Assembly: GCA_003550325.1 (NCBI GenBank) | Contig: QKWP01000012.1 | Location: 322,147-386,146 of the forward strand | Direction of reading: 5' to 3' | Source of the DNA: Gigaspora rosea | Lineage: Eukaryota; Glomeromycota; Glomeromycetes; Diversisporales; Gigasporaceae | DNA: 64,000 bases | Shown here: positions 34,208 to 44,254 of the stretch, in pieces | Numbering within the stretch: the first letter of the stretch is position 1 | Layout: each line of letters opens with the position of its first letter | The notes under the pieces: generated by a model | Database searches by the model: none | Told to the model about the DNA's origin: nothing | What the model saw: only the letters and a program-made list of their open reading frames with translations | Made by a program: the position numbers and the translations under genes

Positions 34208-34808
34208 GGTTTTGTCGATCATTGAGGTGCAACAAAATTTTTAAAGTCCATTATTGTCAGGGTTAGCGTTTAGAATAAGGTTAGAGACTGTATAGTTATA
34301 GTAAAATCGTTCAAGGGAAACTTTTTTTAGAGCTAAAAGTGATTTTTTATGCAGTTTCCATTACGGCGCATTTGCGAACTACCCCAAAATTTGAAAAATT
34401 TGACTACTAATATTTAAATATAGATTTTAACTGTGATAATCAATATTCCCAAAGTTATGATGCGTCATTTAATAAATTTCTATGTCTAATGAGGGTGGGA
34501 AAATGGGTTAGCCTGTGGGAAAATGGGTTAGACGCGTTATCAGTACAGATCAGGGGTTCAAAAAATTTTTTCGGGGTTTAACATTGACTGATTAATATAT
34601 AATCTGGTAACTAAAATTTAATTTTGGGGACCAAATGTTTAGATTTGGTGACCAATTACCCGCTTAATTTCGCAAATGCGCCGTAATGCTGAGAATAGGC
34701 AATTTTTGACTAAGTTTGTTTTGAGCTTTCCTGATCGTGATACGTTACACGTGATCCTGAAATATGATTTGCAGATGGAAGATCTGCGCCACAATGATCG
34801 ACAAACCC
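34208..34808. mobile_element. MITE with a second MITE-like pair nested inside
   Basis: The outer ends are GGTTTTGTCGATCATTGAGG and the inverse of GGGTTTGTCGATCATTGTGG. Outside them GCATGAAAAAAT occurs on both sides in inverted order, and TAATAAC occurs beyond that on both sides (34180-34186 and 34823-34829), a possible 7-bp duplication. The inner pair, ATTACGGCGCATTTGCGAA, bounds 34360-34687. A 22-bp tandem duplication (GGGAAAATGGGTTAG…) lies at 34497-34535. Confidence 0.6.
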
Positions 34809-34829
34809 ATTTTTTCATGCTATAATAAC

Positions 34830-35238
34830 ATTTAATAAAGAAAACAATGAAACAAGGGAATAGCAATGAAATAATAATAAAGAATACATCGAATATATAT
34901 TAAACTAAAATACAACACAATGAGAATCCGATACTTATTATTAAACTGTAACTAAAACATCGTAGTTCGAAGAAATGGCATTGCGCGAAAACTCAGGCTT
35001 TAAATACTTGCTAAATACTTCCGAGTTATTAAGAAATTACTCGCTTCGCTCTTATAATACTCTTAAAGTCCTATTATTACTTCCTAATATTTATGTGCTA
35101 GAAAAGCCGCTTCACAAAATTCCTCACAATAATTTCGGATGGCTTGGGTCACTGGAGTCTTCTGGTGTTACAATTCGCATTTAAGTCACGGGTTAAAATT
35201 TTAAACGTGACACTGCATAACTATAAATGCTCAATATA
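34830..35238. other. Noncoding DNA before the tandem Helitrons
   Basis: A plus-strand frame (34975-35184, 69 codons) has no recognised domain; its composition is slightly richer in GC than its surroundings. I do not call it. Confidence 0.4.
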
Positions 35239-35798
35239 TCACTACGTCACTATTTAATTTTGCTGCGCTTTTTTTATATATAAGATAGTGACTTTAAAAT
35301 TCTTGCCCTCAACCTCCCCCACCACCCTCCCTTGAAAAAATTCTTACTTGGGTCACTGACCCTGGAATTTTTTCAAACTCCGACCAAAAATAGAGATCGA
35401 ATTTCGTGTTCCCACGAAAATGGATGGGTTACACTAAATTCAAACTCCGACGGACCTCCGACTTGGGTTCAAATAAACCAAATTCAGGTTCAAATGAACC
35501 AAGATCGGGTTCAAATGAACCTAAGTCAGGTTAAAAAAAAACAAATCGGATGCAAATGAACCAAGATCGGGTTCATTTGAACCAAGACCGGGTTCATTCG
35601 AACTAAGATCGGGTTCATTTGAACCAAGACCGAGTTCATTTGGACAAGACTTTGTTCATTTGAACCAAGATTTTGTTCATTTGAACCAAGCTCGAACCAA
35701 GATCGGGTTCATTTGAACCAAGACCAGGTTTATTTAAACCCAGATAAGAAAAAAATTAGAGACCTCATCCCGGGGCAACGCCCGGGACATCGAACTAG
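35239..35798 (+). mobile_element. Non-autonomous Helitron, tandem unit 1 (560 bp)
   Basis: It starts TCACTACGT after an A (35238) and ends in CTAG (35795-35798). Eight bases upstream of the CTAG is the hairpin CCCGGGGCAACGCCCGGG (35769-35786). This is the classical Helitron outline (5' TC, 3' hairpin plus CTRR). The body contains a ~20-21-bp minisatellite. The next unit starts at the very next base. Confidence 0.85.
35470..35755. repeat. Minisatellite in Helitron unit 1
   Basis: Tandem copies of about 20-21 bp, like TTCATTTGAACCAAGATCGGG, in one direction; an inverted form (TTCAAATGAACC) occurs at the start. It contains short degenerate gaps. Confidence 0.85.
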
Positions 35799-36580
35799 TC
35801 ACTACGTAATAAAGCTGAGCTGTCCGTCACTATTTAATTTCGTCATTAATTTCGTCATAAGATAATAACATTAAAATTCTTGCCCTCCACCTCCCCCACC
35901 CACCCACCCTTAAAAAAATTATTACTTGGGTCAATGACCCTGAAAATTTTCAAACTCCGCCAAAAATAGAGGTCGGATTTCGCGTTCCCATGAAAATGGT
36001 GGGTTACATGAAATCCAAAATCCGCCAGGCCTCCGACTTGGGTTCGGGTCGGATTCATTTGAACCATGACCAGGTCCATTTGAACCAAGATCGGTTTCAA
36101 ATGAACCAAAATCGGATAAAAAAACCAACAAAGTCGAATTCAAATGAACCAAAACCGGGTTATTTGAACCAAAGTCGGGTTCATTTGAACCAAGACCGCG
36201 TTCATTTGAATCAAGACGGGTTCGTTTGAACTAAGACTGGGTTCATTTGAACCAAGACCGGGTTCAAATGAACCAAGACCGGATTCATTTTAACTAAGAC
36301 CGGATTCATTTGAACCAAGCTCGGGTTCATTTGAACCAAGATCAGGTTCATTTGAACCAAGAACGAATTCAAATGACAAAGACCGGGTTCAAATGACCAA
36401 GACCGGATTCATTTGAACCAAGACTGGGTTTATTTGAACCAAGATCGGGTTCATATGAACCAAGACCGGGTTCATTTGAACCAAGACCGGTTCATTTGAA
36501 CCAAGACCGGGTTTATTTGAATCCAGATAAAAAAAAATTAGATACCTCAACCCGGAGCAACGCCCGGGACATCGAACTAG
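35799..36580 (+). mobile_element. Non-autonomous Helitron, tandem unit 2 (782 bp)
   Basis: It begins TCACTACGT immediately after the CTAG of unit 1 and ends in CTAG (36577-36580), eight bases after the hairpin CCCGGAGCAACGCCCGGG (36551-36568). T follows at 36581, so the pair occupies one A|T target. The 5' leader and the ATTCTTGCCCTCCACCTCC block match unit 1. Confidence 0.85.
36050..36530. repeat. Minisatellite in Helitron unit 2
   Basis: The same ~21-bp unit as in unit 1 (TTTGAACCAAGACCGGGTTCA), expanded to roughly twenty or more copies with point changes and a few inverted words. Confidence 0.85.
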
Positions 36581-36581
36581 T

Positions 36582-37329
36582 CTTTACTTTAAAACCGCTA
36601 AATAAGTAATGCTTTAATGATCCAAATATAGAAAATTCCTAATTTTTAAATTATTGTCCGAAAAAAATGTCATGGATTCCGATCATCTAACGATACTTGT
36701 CATTCTAGTCTATATTAACAGAATAGAAAAGATATTATAGTATAAATAATATTTTATTTTTAAGCTTAAAATTCCTATTGGCAATTTGTAAGTACTTTTA
36801 TGGAAACTGCTCTATTTAGAAATTTCTGTAAATGGTAATTTAGCTTTTGGCAGAGATATTAAAAATGGTTTTACAGTGCATGGACCTTAAAAGGGTTTTG
36901 GTAGATTTCGCCGACAGGCAATTTATCGACGATCTACCTTTAGCAAACGCTAACCATAAAGTAACCTAATTTTAAATCAGGCCAAATTTGTTTGTCGGTG
37001 AAATGGTTGTCGGCGAAATTGGGTTATACCCCTTAAAAGGCAATATACGTATTTAGTAATTGCGAAAGGATTTGCACCATAGATATTTAAATTTATTAAA
37101 ACAAGATCGATCTTTTTTATTTATTTCAAAAATATAATAACAAATATTTAATCTAATAATAAAATAAGATCAGATCAATACTATGACATCATTTAAGACA
37201 TTTACAATATCAAGAAACTTTCGCTGCTGAAGTATATACCTGATATGATGAATTTACGAAATCTTATTTTAACGTTATATAACTTACTCTACTAATTATT
37301 TATTTATTTATTTTTTTTTAAAAAACAAA
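36582..37329. other. Noncoding DNA
   Basis: No gene or bounded element was recognised. Confidence 0.45.
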
Positions 37330-37579
37330 TTCATTTATTTAGCGAATAAATCGCGAATAACGAAGAACACCATCAACTTCACAAAAAAAGGAAATTTCCT
37401 TAAAAGTCTTAAATTTTTAAAATACAATTCCTAGCTTTTTCGATCTGTCACCTAAATAGGTATTACGCTTATAGGCTTCTTACAAACATAGAAGTACCAG
37501 TTTAATTTTATTATAAATACTTGCTTTTGCTTCTCGAGCTAAGGACTTTCTTCATTCTCTGCTCTTGTTCTATTCAATC
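37330..37579 (+). promoter_or_regulatory. Promoter/5' leader of orphan gene copy B
   Basis: Blocks shared in order with the minus-strand sequence upstream of copy A: TTTAGCGAATAA, AAAAGGAAATTTCCTT, GGTATTACGCTTA, GTACCAGTTTA, TATAAATACTTGC (TATA-like, about 37515) and GCTAAGGACTTTCTTCATT (about 37539-37557), about 20 bases before the ATG. Confidence 0.55.
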
Positions 37580-38345
37580 ATGACGAGAGTAAATTTAAGA
37601 TTTCAAGCTATCCAAACACCAGATACGTTCTCCGAACAGCAGAATAAAACTAAACGTCACAGTTTAAATACAATACCTAGTGTTCGTTTAGGGAAATTTT
37701 CTCTAAAGAAAACTGTTAATGAGCCTAAAATAGACGCTCTTGTTCAAGTTCCCGAGCAAAACCATGCTGGTATGACATTATATACAAATCATGGAACTAA
37801 TCCGATCATATCGGGTGCCTTATTAACCCAAAGCCTGTTTAATATCTGGTTTTTATTATGTTACTAATCTTTAGGATTTGTATGTGTCTAAATATAGCTG
37901 ATAATAATAGAATTAACGTGACAGATCCATCCAATTTATCTGAGCATATTAATCTTAACGATTATGATTCCAGCGAATTAGCCACACCTTGCGGTATTAT
38001 TTACTGTGTTTGATTATAACTTTTTAATAAAATTTTGATATCTATAACACATATCAACCAATAGATAGAACAATCGCGCAAATTGATGAATTGGAATCAT
38101 TTCTCAATAACTTTGGCTACTTGCCTGATATCAACTTCTATTACCAAAATGGAACATCACAGACCAACCAACAAGACTTTCATCAAGAAAGCTTAAAAGT
38201 AAGCAGTAACAATGTCTACGAACGTGCACCTATTTATTTATTAATAACAATATTTTCTCTACGTTTCTATAGCGAATGACACAAGAATGTAATTTCAACT
38301 TCCGAAATTTTGAATCCTAATGATCCATTAAAGGCATCGACTTGA
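37580..38345 (+). pseudogene. Unrecognised orphan gene, copy B (better preserved)
   Basis: The start ATG at 37580 is chosen because copy A starts at the matching place. Exon 1 encodes a basic N-terminus (MTRVNLRFQAIQTPDTFSEQ, then NKTKRHSLNT), followed by KKTVNEPKIDALVQVPEQNH and MTLYTNHGTN. A short intron ends at CTAATCTTTAG (about 37874). Exon 2 encodes CLNIADNNRINVTDPSNLSE…LATPCGIIYC. A second intron (about 38010-38071) ends in CAATAG. Exon 3 encodes IAQIDELESFLNNFGYLPDI and FYYQNGTSQTN, and ends before GTAAGC (38201). A possible exon 4 has a stop and a damaged acceptor where copy A reads through (FYNRKC). I do not recognise a domain. It is likely soluble, Asn/Ser-rich and low in hydrophobic stretches. 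Exons 1-3 are open, so it may be a truncated live gene. Confidence 0.5.
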
Positions 38346-39677
38346 TTGGAAAAGCTTTACGAATGATGATTTAAAGATCTTAAAACGAAAATTTAACGGT
38401 CTATGCTGTCTAATTGTATATACTCTCCCAAAAACATAAAAATTTATTCTGATTAGATGTATATACTATATGAGCGCTCAGAAAAATTTTTGAAGGTGTC
38501 AACAATATTTGTAAAAAACAAATTTTTTACGGCATCAATTTTGTGTAAAAAAAGCTGATGGAATGCCCAAAAAAAAACTATCAGTATGGATTATTTTGTA
38601 AAAAAAAAAAAATTTACAAAAATCTTGTGTATATTATATTATTAAAATATTTATTTTCTTTATATTTTTTTTTAATTTTTGAAACATCAAAATGAAATAA
38701 AAACATGTAGTTGTTTATATAATTTCAATTTTTAGTACGGACATCATACTCCGAATTAATAGTTTAATTTAATAATGATATGATGTTCTTTATGTCCTTG
38801 CCTTGTTCATTCTTCTGAGGAATGTTAAATCTAACACATTGCGGAGTTAGCATTCCACTATGGTCACACTATATCAATCTAAAATGAATTCTGCAATTCG
38901 CATATATAATAGTTGATTTTAATGACTGGTTGCAATATCAAATTATCTAGAAGTAGAAAATCGCCGCTTACAATTATGAGTTCTTTATTACATATTGACT
39001 TAAACTTATAAAAAATTTTTGCACTTATTAAAAATAAATAACGAAAAATCTTCATGCAGACTTCCCAAATGTTTTTTCATAAACTAAGTTTATAACAAAG
39101 CATTTTTAGTCGTTAATGGTCTTTCTTAATGTTTATTATTCCGATTTTGTAATATATATGTTCTACGTTATCGTTATTTCGTAATTTAAGTTGATTTAAA
39201 TTTTCACCGACTTAGGAATAAGTTTCACCAATTTAGAAATAACTTGAGTCATTTCTTAATGCAATTAATTATTAAATGCTATATTATACTACGAAATTTA
39301 ATAAAAATTAGAACTCTGAATTATTAAGTTTAATTTTAAAAAATTTTTCATTTTTTTCTTTATAATTTCTTAATATTGAAAGATACAACTTTCTGGCTCG
39401 TGAAATTTTTGATAGAACATTTCAAATTTTTATTCTTCAAAAGAAAAACGAACATTTTTGATGGGTCGAAATAAATATAATTAATGTTTAACAGCACTAA
39501 AAATCCAAGCGATTCACATAACCCAAATTTTAAATATTGGATAACTCATAATTTTATGTTACAATTAAGCCGATTGACAATAATCTAGGGACGCAAGCTT
39601 ATTTTATTAAAAATTTTTATAAGATAATTTGTGTTTTAATGATCATAAATTTTAACATTAAATTAAAAAGATCATAT
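38346..39677. other. AT-rich noncoding DNA
   Basis: No gene was recognised; several A9-A13 runs occur at 38570-38620. Confidence 0.5.
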
Positions 39678-40016
39678 GGGGTGTCTTCAATTAAAAGGGC
39701 CCATTTTTACATTTTTTTGAAAAATGAGTTTTCGTTAAATTCATATAAATTTTGACATGATTGACTTTTTTTAATTATAAATGAAAGTCAAATTACATAA
39801 TAAAAAATCAAGATAATGTAAAAGAAAAATTACATGAGGCTGCGTAGAGCCAACACGTCACGAGTTTACCCGATAGTCACCTGCCGTCTTTAACCAATCA
39901 ATATCGTGAAATTTGATTGATCCCGGATCAGTCCGAAAATCAAAACAAATAATTAAACTCAAATATCTCAAAATAAAATATATGTAAAAATGGGCCCTTT
40001 TAATTGAAGACACTCC
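39678..40016. mobile_element. 339-bp MITE with ~35-bp inverted repeats
   Basis: The left end GGGGTGTCTTCAATTAAAAG continues to GGGCCCATTTTTACAT; the right end is its inverse with one change near the tip. AT flanks both sides (a possible 2-bp duplication). The interior holds ACCAATCAATATCGTG and GATCCCGGATCAG words, also seen near 31700. Confidence 0.72.
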
Positions 40017-40186
40017 ATGTGATATTGTTTTATCCTGCAAACAGTAATTGATGACGCCATTCATGAATACATTAATGAATAGAGTGTTTTAAAAGCACAT
40101 TAGCTCTAGAAATTATTGAAATCGTCAATTCGGATGTTAATTCAAGTGAAAACTGACATTACACTTTGCAAGAAAAAAAGTAGTAA

Positions 40187-41069
40187 GGGGCTTCCAGAAA
40201 TTACGTAATTTTTTGGTGGGTGGGTGGGTCCTGAAAATATCAGGTTATAATTATAATTCTGGTCAAAATTTTATAATTCTGGCCAAAATATAAAATATAA
40301 AATTATTAATAACTATTGCTCTACTGGACCAATTTAAATTATTTAACTACCAAAATATTCATCTCACTAAGACAATTCTAGCAAGATCAAAATTACTAAA
40401 ATCTAATCACAGGGTCCCAAGATCGTTCAACTTTTGTGTAATTTTTATAGTGAATTTTTAGAATCACTAAGTAAATATCTTTAATATTGAACAACTTTTG
40501 ATCCATTGGCCTGTTTTGGATGATTTAACTACTAAAATGTTCGTCTCAGTGAGACAATTCTAACAAACCCAAAATTGCTAAATTCTAATTACAGGATTCC
40601 AAGATCAATAAAGATTTGTATTGTTAATAAATCTTTATTGATCTTGGAATTCTGTGATTAGAATTTAGTGATCTTGGGCTTGTTAGAATCGTCTCACTGA
40701 TATGAACATTTGTAGTTAAATCATTCAAAATGGTCAAAAGTTATTCAATATTAAAGAAATTTACTTAGTGATTCTAAAAAAATCACTATTAAAATTATAC
40801 AAAAGTTGAATGATCTTGGGATCCTGTGATTAGATTTTAATGTTTTAGTCTTGTTAGAATCATCTCAGCAAAATGAACATTTTGGTAGTTAAATTATCTA
40901 AATTGGTCCAGTAGAGCAATAGTTATTATCAATTTTATAAATTGAAATATATGAATAAGTTTTAAAAAATATAAAATTTGATTTGCTAATAGAGTATCAA
41001 GTGTGGGTGGGTGGGATAAAATTTTGAAATTTATTAGTAACAAAATATTACGTAATTTCTGGAAGCCCC
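40187..41069. mobile_element. 883-bp foldback MITE with TAA duplication
   Basis: TAA flanks both ends (40184-40186 and 41070-41072). The ends are GGGGCTTCCAGAAATTACGT and its inverse. The arms pair over about 400 bp (for example TTGCTCTACTGGACCAATTT at 40318 and its inverse near 40905), with the turn near 40627. No coding sequence. It is a Tourist-like / Harbinger-type foldback element. Confidence 0.88.
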
Positions 41070-41540
41070 TAACAGGCTCAAAAGTAATTTACTATGTATA
41101 AGATGATATGAGTGCGTTCTACTTGGCGAATGTAAAAATTGTTAAAATTTTTTGATCATGAGAATTTTTATTGTTGTGCTTTTTTGGTTAGCGCTTAGAA
41201 GCAATTGGTGGAATTAGCCAGGGCAACCCCAAAAACGCGGGTCGCGCAGTAAATTTCGGGACATGCGATCTCAAGTTCTAAATAATTGAAACCCCATATC
41301 CAACTTCTTTTGAAAATTATAGAGCACTATTAGACGATACAAATATGAAATATTAAACAGACCGTTTTTAATTTTATAAAAGTTTTATAAAAATTTTCTG
41401 GAAGTTTTCAAAATTAGTTGGGTTGAATTATAAAACTATTTATTTTGTATGGCCTAATGTAAGTTGTATACCATGATTTGCTTAATTTTAAGTTTCCGTA
41501 ACTTAGATTTACATAAAAAATTTTGAGCATAAACTAATAA

Positions 41541-41770
41541 TTGTCGCAGCTGATGCTGAAAACGACTAATGCTGAAACTTTGGATCTCGATTTGAAACTA
41601 TAAGCCCTGCTAAAATCCATAAATACTCTTTAAATATCAAATCTACTCCCAAATCTCACCCTAATCCTATAAGACAAAAACGAAAAATCACCACAAAAAC
41701 ATTTTAAAAATTTCATATCAAAGTAGGTCAAAATTTCAGCATCAGCCGTTTTCAGCATCAGCTGCGACAA
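41541..41770. mobile_element. 230-bp Tourist-like MITE (TAA duplication), family 1 copy b
   Basis: TAA flanks both ends (41538-41540 and 41771-41773). The ends are TTGTCGCAGCTGATGCTGAA and its inverse, followed by a second copy of the GCTGATGCTGAAA-type word. Length and interior match 33044-33272. Confidence 0.85.
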
Positions 41771-41773
41771 TAA

Positions 41774-42773
41774 TTGTTTCAACTAAGTGAGCATGTTCGA
41801 AGAATTATGTTAGATTAGTTGAATATGCAAGTTCCATTCGGATGTTTACTATTTCTCATTACTGCACTACGAGATCTGGTTATGAAACTGCGATAATAGA
41901 ATTTGCAAAGAATTCTGTTTTTGGCGCAATTCTGTTTGCTGTAATCTATTTCAGTTAAAGCGCACAATGCATCTGTTTAAAAAGTTTATTTCGTTTCGAT
42001 CAAGTTCCGAATGGTCTTATTTACAACACAATTTTATGGTTAACTGCATTTTACGCATGAAAAAAAGGTTCATTTCTTGAAACATGAATTAGCGATGTTG
42101 CCCAACTATTTGGGACGTCCCAAGCTACGTGATGAATATACTTTAGGTATTTACTGCTTTTTTGTAATTATTGAAACCGTGTGATAATATTAATCATATA
42201 GTTTGAGACGTCCCAAATAATTTGGGTAATATGAAACCAAAATATCCATTTTGATTTTCACTTATTTCCAAAAATGTTAATTTGAAATGCCCTAATATAT
42301 AGCGTTAGCGCTTCACTATGGTTGGAAAGCTTCGAAGCGATCGAACTTTTACATGAATATTTAATTTATGGTGTGCTATTAATAAGTGTGTAAGATAGTA
42401 TTTGAGTATTTGAGTATTTGAAGCATAAAAATAGTGTAATTAATTTAAGAGTTAAGGTGGTGTGGTTGATCAATGATGTAATTGATTGTGCGCTGGTGCT
42501 GCCGCAATTACTGAACATTTATGTTCACCAACTGAATGGGTCTTTTAATGACAGAGATCACTAACTAACCTGCGACAATAGGAAAGTCCCAGTCTAAAAT
42601 TAGTTAAAACGAGCCCATAGTTTAGTATATATGTGTTTTATTTGATTGATCAATGATTACTTGGAACAACAAATTAGTCGAACTAGCTCTTACAAGTCTA
42701 ATTCGCAAGTAAACAATAAAAATACAGTTAATTAAATTTATATATGCACTTACCAATGCAAATTAAATATGTG
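41774..42773. other. Noncoding DNA
   Basis: No gene was recognised. A weak inverted pair TTTGGGACGTCCCAA / TTTGAGACGTCCCAAA (42108-42220) spans about 100 bp. Confidence 0.45.
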
Positions 42774-42781
42774 CATGTAAA

Positions 42782-43042
42782 TAGTGATTGGCGTCGTAAT
42801 TCAAATCATGAATGTAGTAATGTAATAATTATTTACTACAAAAAGTAGTAATTGTAATAATATTTACTACATGTAGTAAATATTATTACATGTAGTAATT
42901 ATTATTATATATAATTTTTATTACCACAAGTAGTAAATATTACTATATGTAGTATTTATTACTACATGTAGTAAATATTACTACATGTAGAATTTATTAC
43001 CACAAGTAGTAAATATTACTACAAGTAGTATTTATTACTACA
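42782..43042. mobile_element. hAT-type MITE, left half (split by the Helitron)
   Basis: The end is TAGTGATTGGCGTCGTAA, preceded by CATGTAAA (42774-42781). The same 8 bases follow the other end at 52599-52606. The interior is a run of TACTACATGTAGTAA palindromes. It is cut at …TTACTACA, where the Helitron begins. Confidence 0.88.
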
Positions 43043-43071
43043 CTAGCGAAAAACCCGTGGCTTCACCACGG
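43043..43071 (-). other. Helitron 3' terminus: hairpin plus CTAG
   Basis: On the minus strand the hairpin CCGTGGTGAAGCCACGG (6-bp stem) is followed by GTTTTTCG and CTAG, then the target T. This is the termination signal for rolling-circle transfer. Confidence 0.88.
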
Positions 43072-44254
43072 TAGTCTGTGAGATTTAAATTTTAGTTAGA
43101 ATTTAAATGTGTAATGGTATATATATTTGAGGTATAATATTTGATGTTAGTTATTTAGCTTATTTTGATTTTATATTAATAGTATTCAATAATTTTATTT
43201 GTATTTTTAGGAATACTAAAGAAATTTTAAAAAAATTTAATCAATTTTTACTGCTTAAAATGTAGTTTATTAAATTGTTGAATTAGATAGATGTAAGATT
43301 TTTATATGAATTTTGTTATTTGAATTTTATCTTTTATTTAATCAGGGTATATTATAGTTTTTTAAAAAAGAATGGAGTCATTATATTTGTTAGAATAATG
43401 ATTGTATATACATGTTGTGATTATAGAGTAAATATAAATAGATAATTCATAAAAAATTTACTGGTAGTTAGCAAAGGTTTAAGAAAAATTTAATCTTGTT
43501 AAGAGGTTTTAAATAAATAATTATTTATAAAAGTGCAAAGTTTAATATATTAAAGGATAAAATTTCTTAAAATAAGTGTAAATACAATTTATATTATTAA
43601 AGAATTATATTTATTATATTAAAATTAAAATTTGGTTTAATCTAATAACTATTTGATTTATTTTTTTAAAGCATTAGAAAAAATTATTTTTGTAAAATTT
43701 TATAATTGTTGGTTCAATATTTGTTATAGTAGTTATTTGTTACTAATGTATTTTCTTAATAATTAATATAAATTATTGACTATGTAATACAAATATAATA
43801 ATTGTTTGGAGCATAGCGGTAGACATTATATGTTTAGGTAAGGTGATACAAAAATTACATTTTTGATGCATTAATATTTGTAAAATCAAATTCGTAATTT
43901 TTGTATTTGGTGTCTGTTACCATGTAATCAATAGTTATGTTTTTGATGCAGTATCAAAAATATAACCTTGTTTGCTCACGTATCAATATTTGATTTCGTT
44001 TTTACATGATGATAATTATAAGCTCTGGACACACAATGTTGTACATTAACCTAGTAATAATATTTTTATATTAGATATATGTAATAATGATAATAATAAA
44101 TTGTAATAATTTTGTATAAAAAATTTTATTAATAAGAATTTTTAATAATTGATATTTTTTTATGTACTGTACATAGAAGTTAAGATACTTGATTATTTAA
44201 TAATAATATAAATATTTTTAGATAGAAAAATTTTAAAATTAAATAGTTATGTTT

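Noticed and set aside
35470-36530. CRISPR array
   Set aside because: Units are contiguous ~21-bp copies without unique spacers, inside Helitron ends, in an evidently eukaryotic genome.
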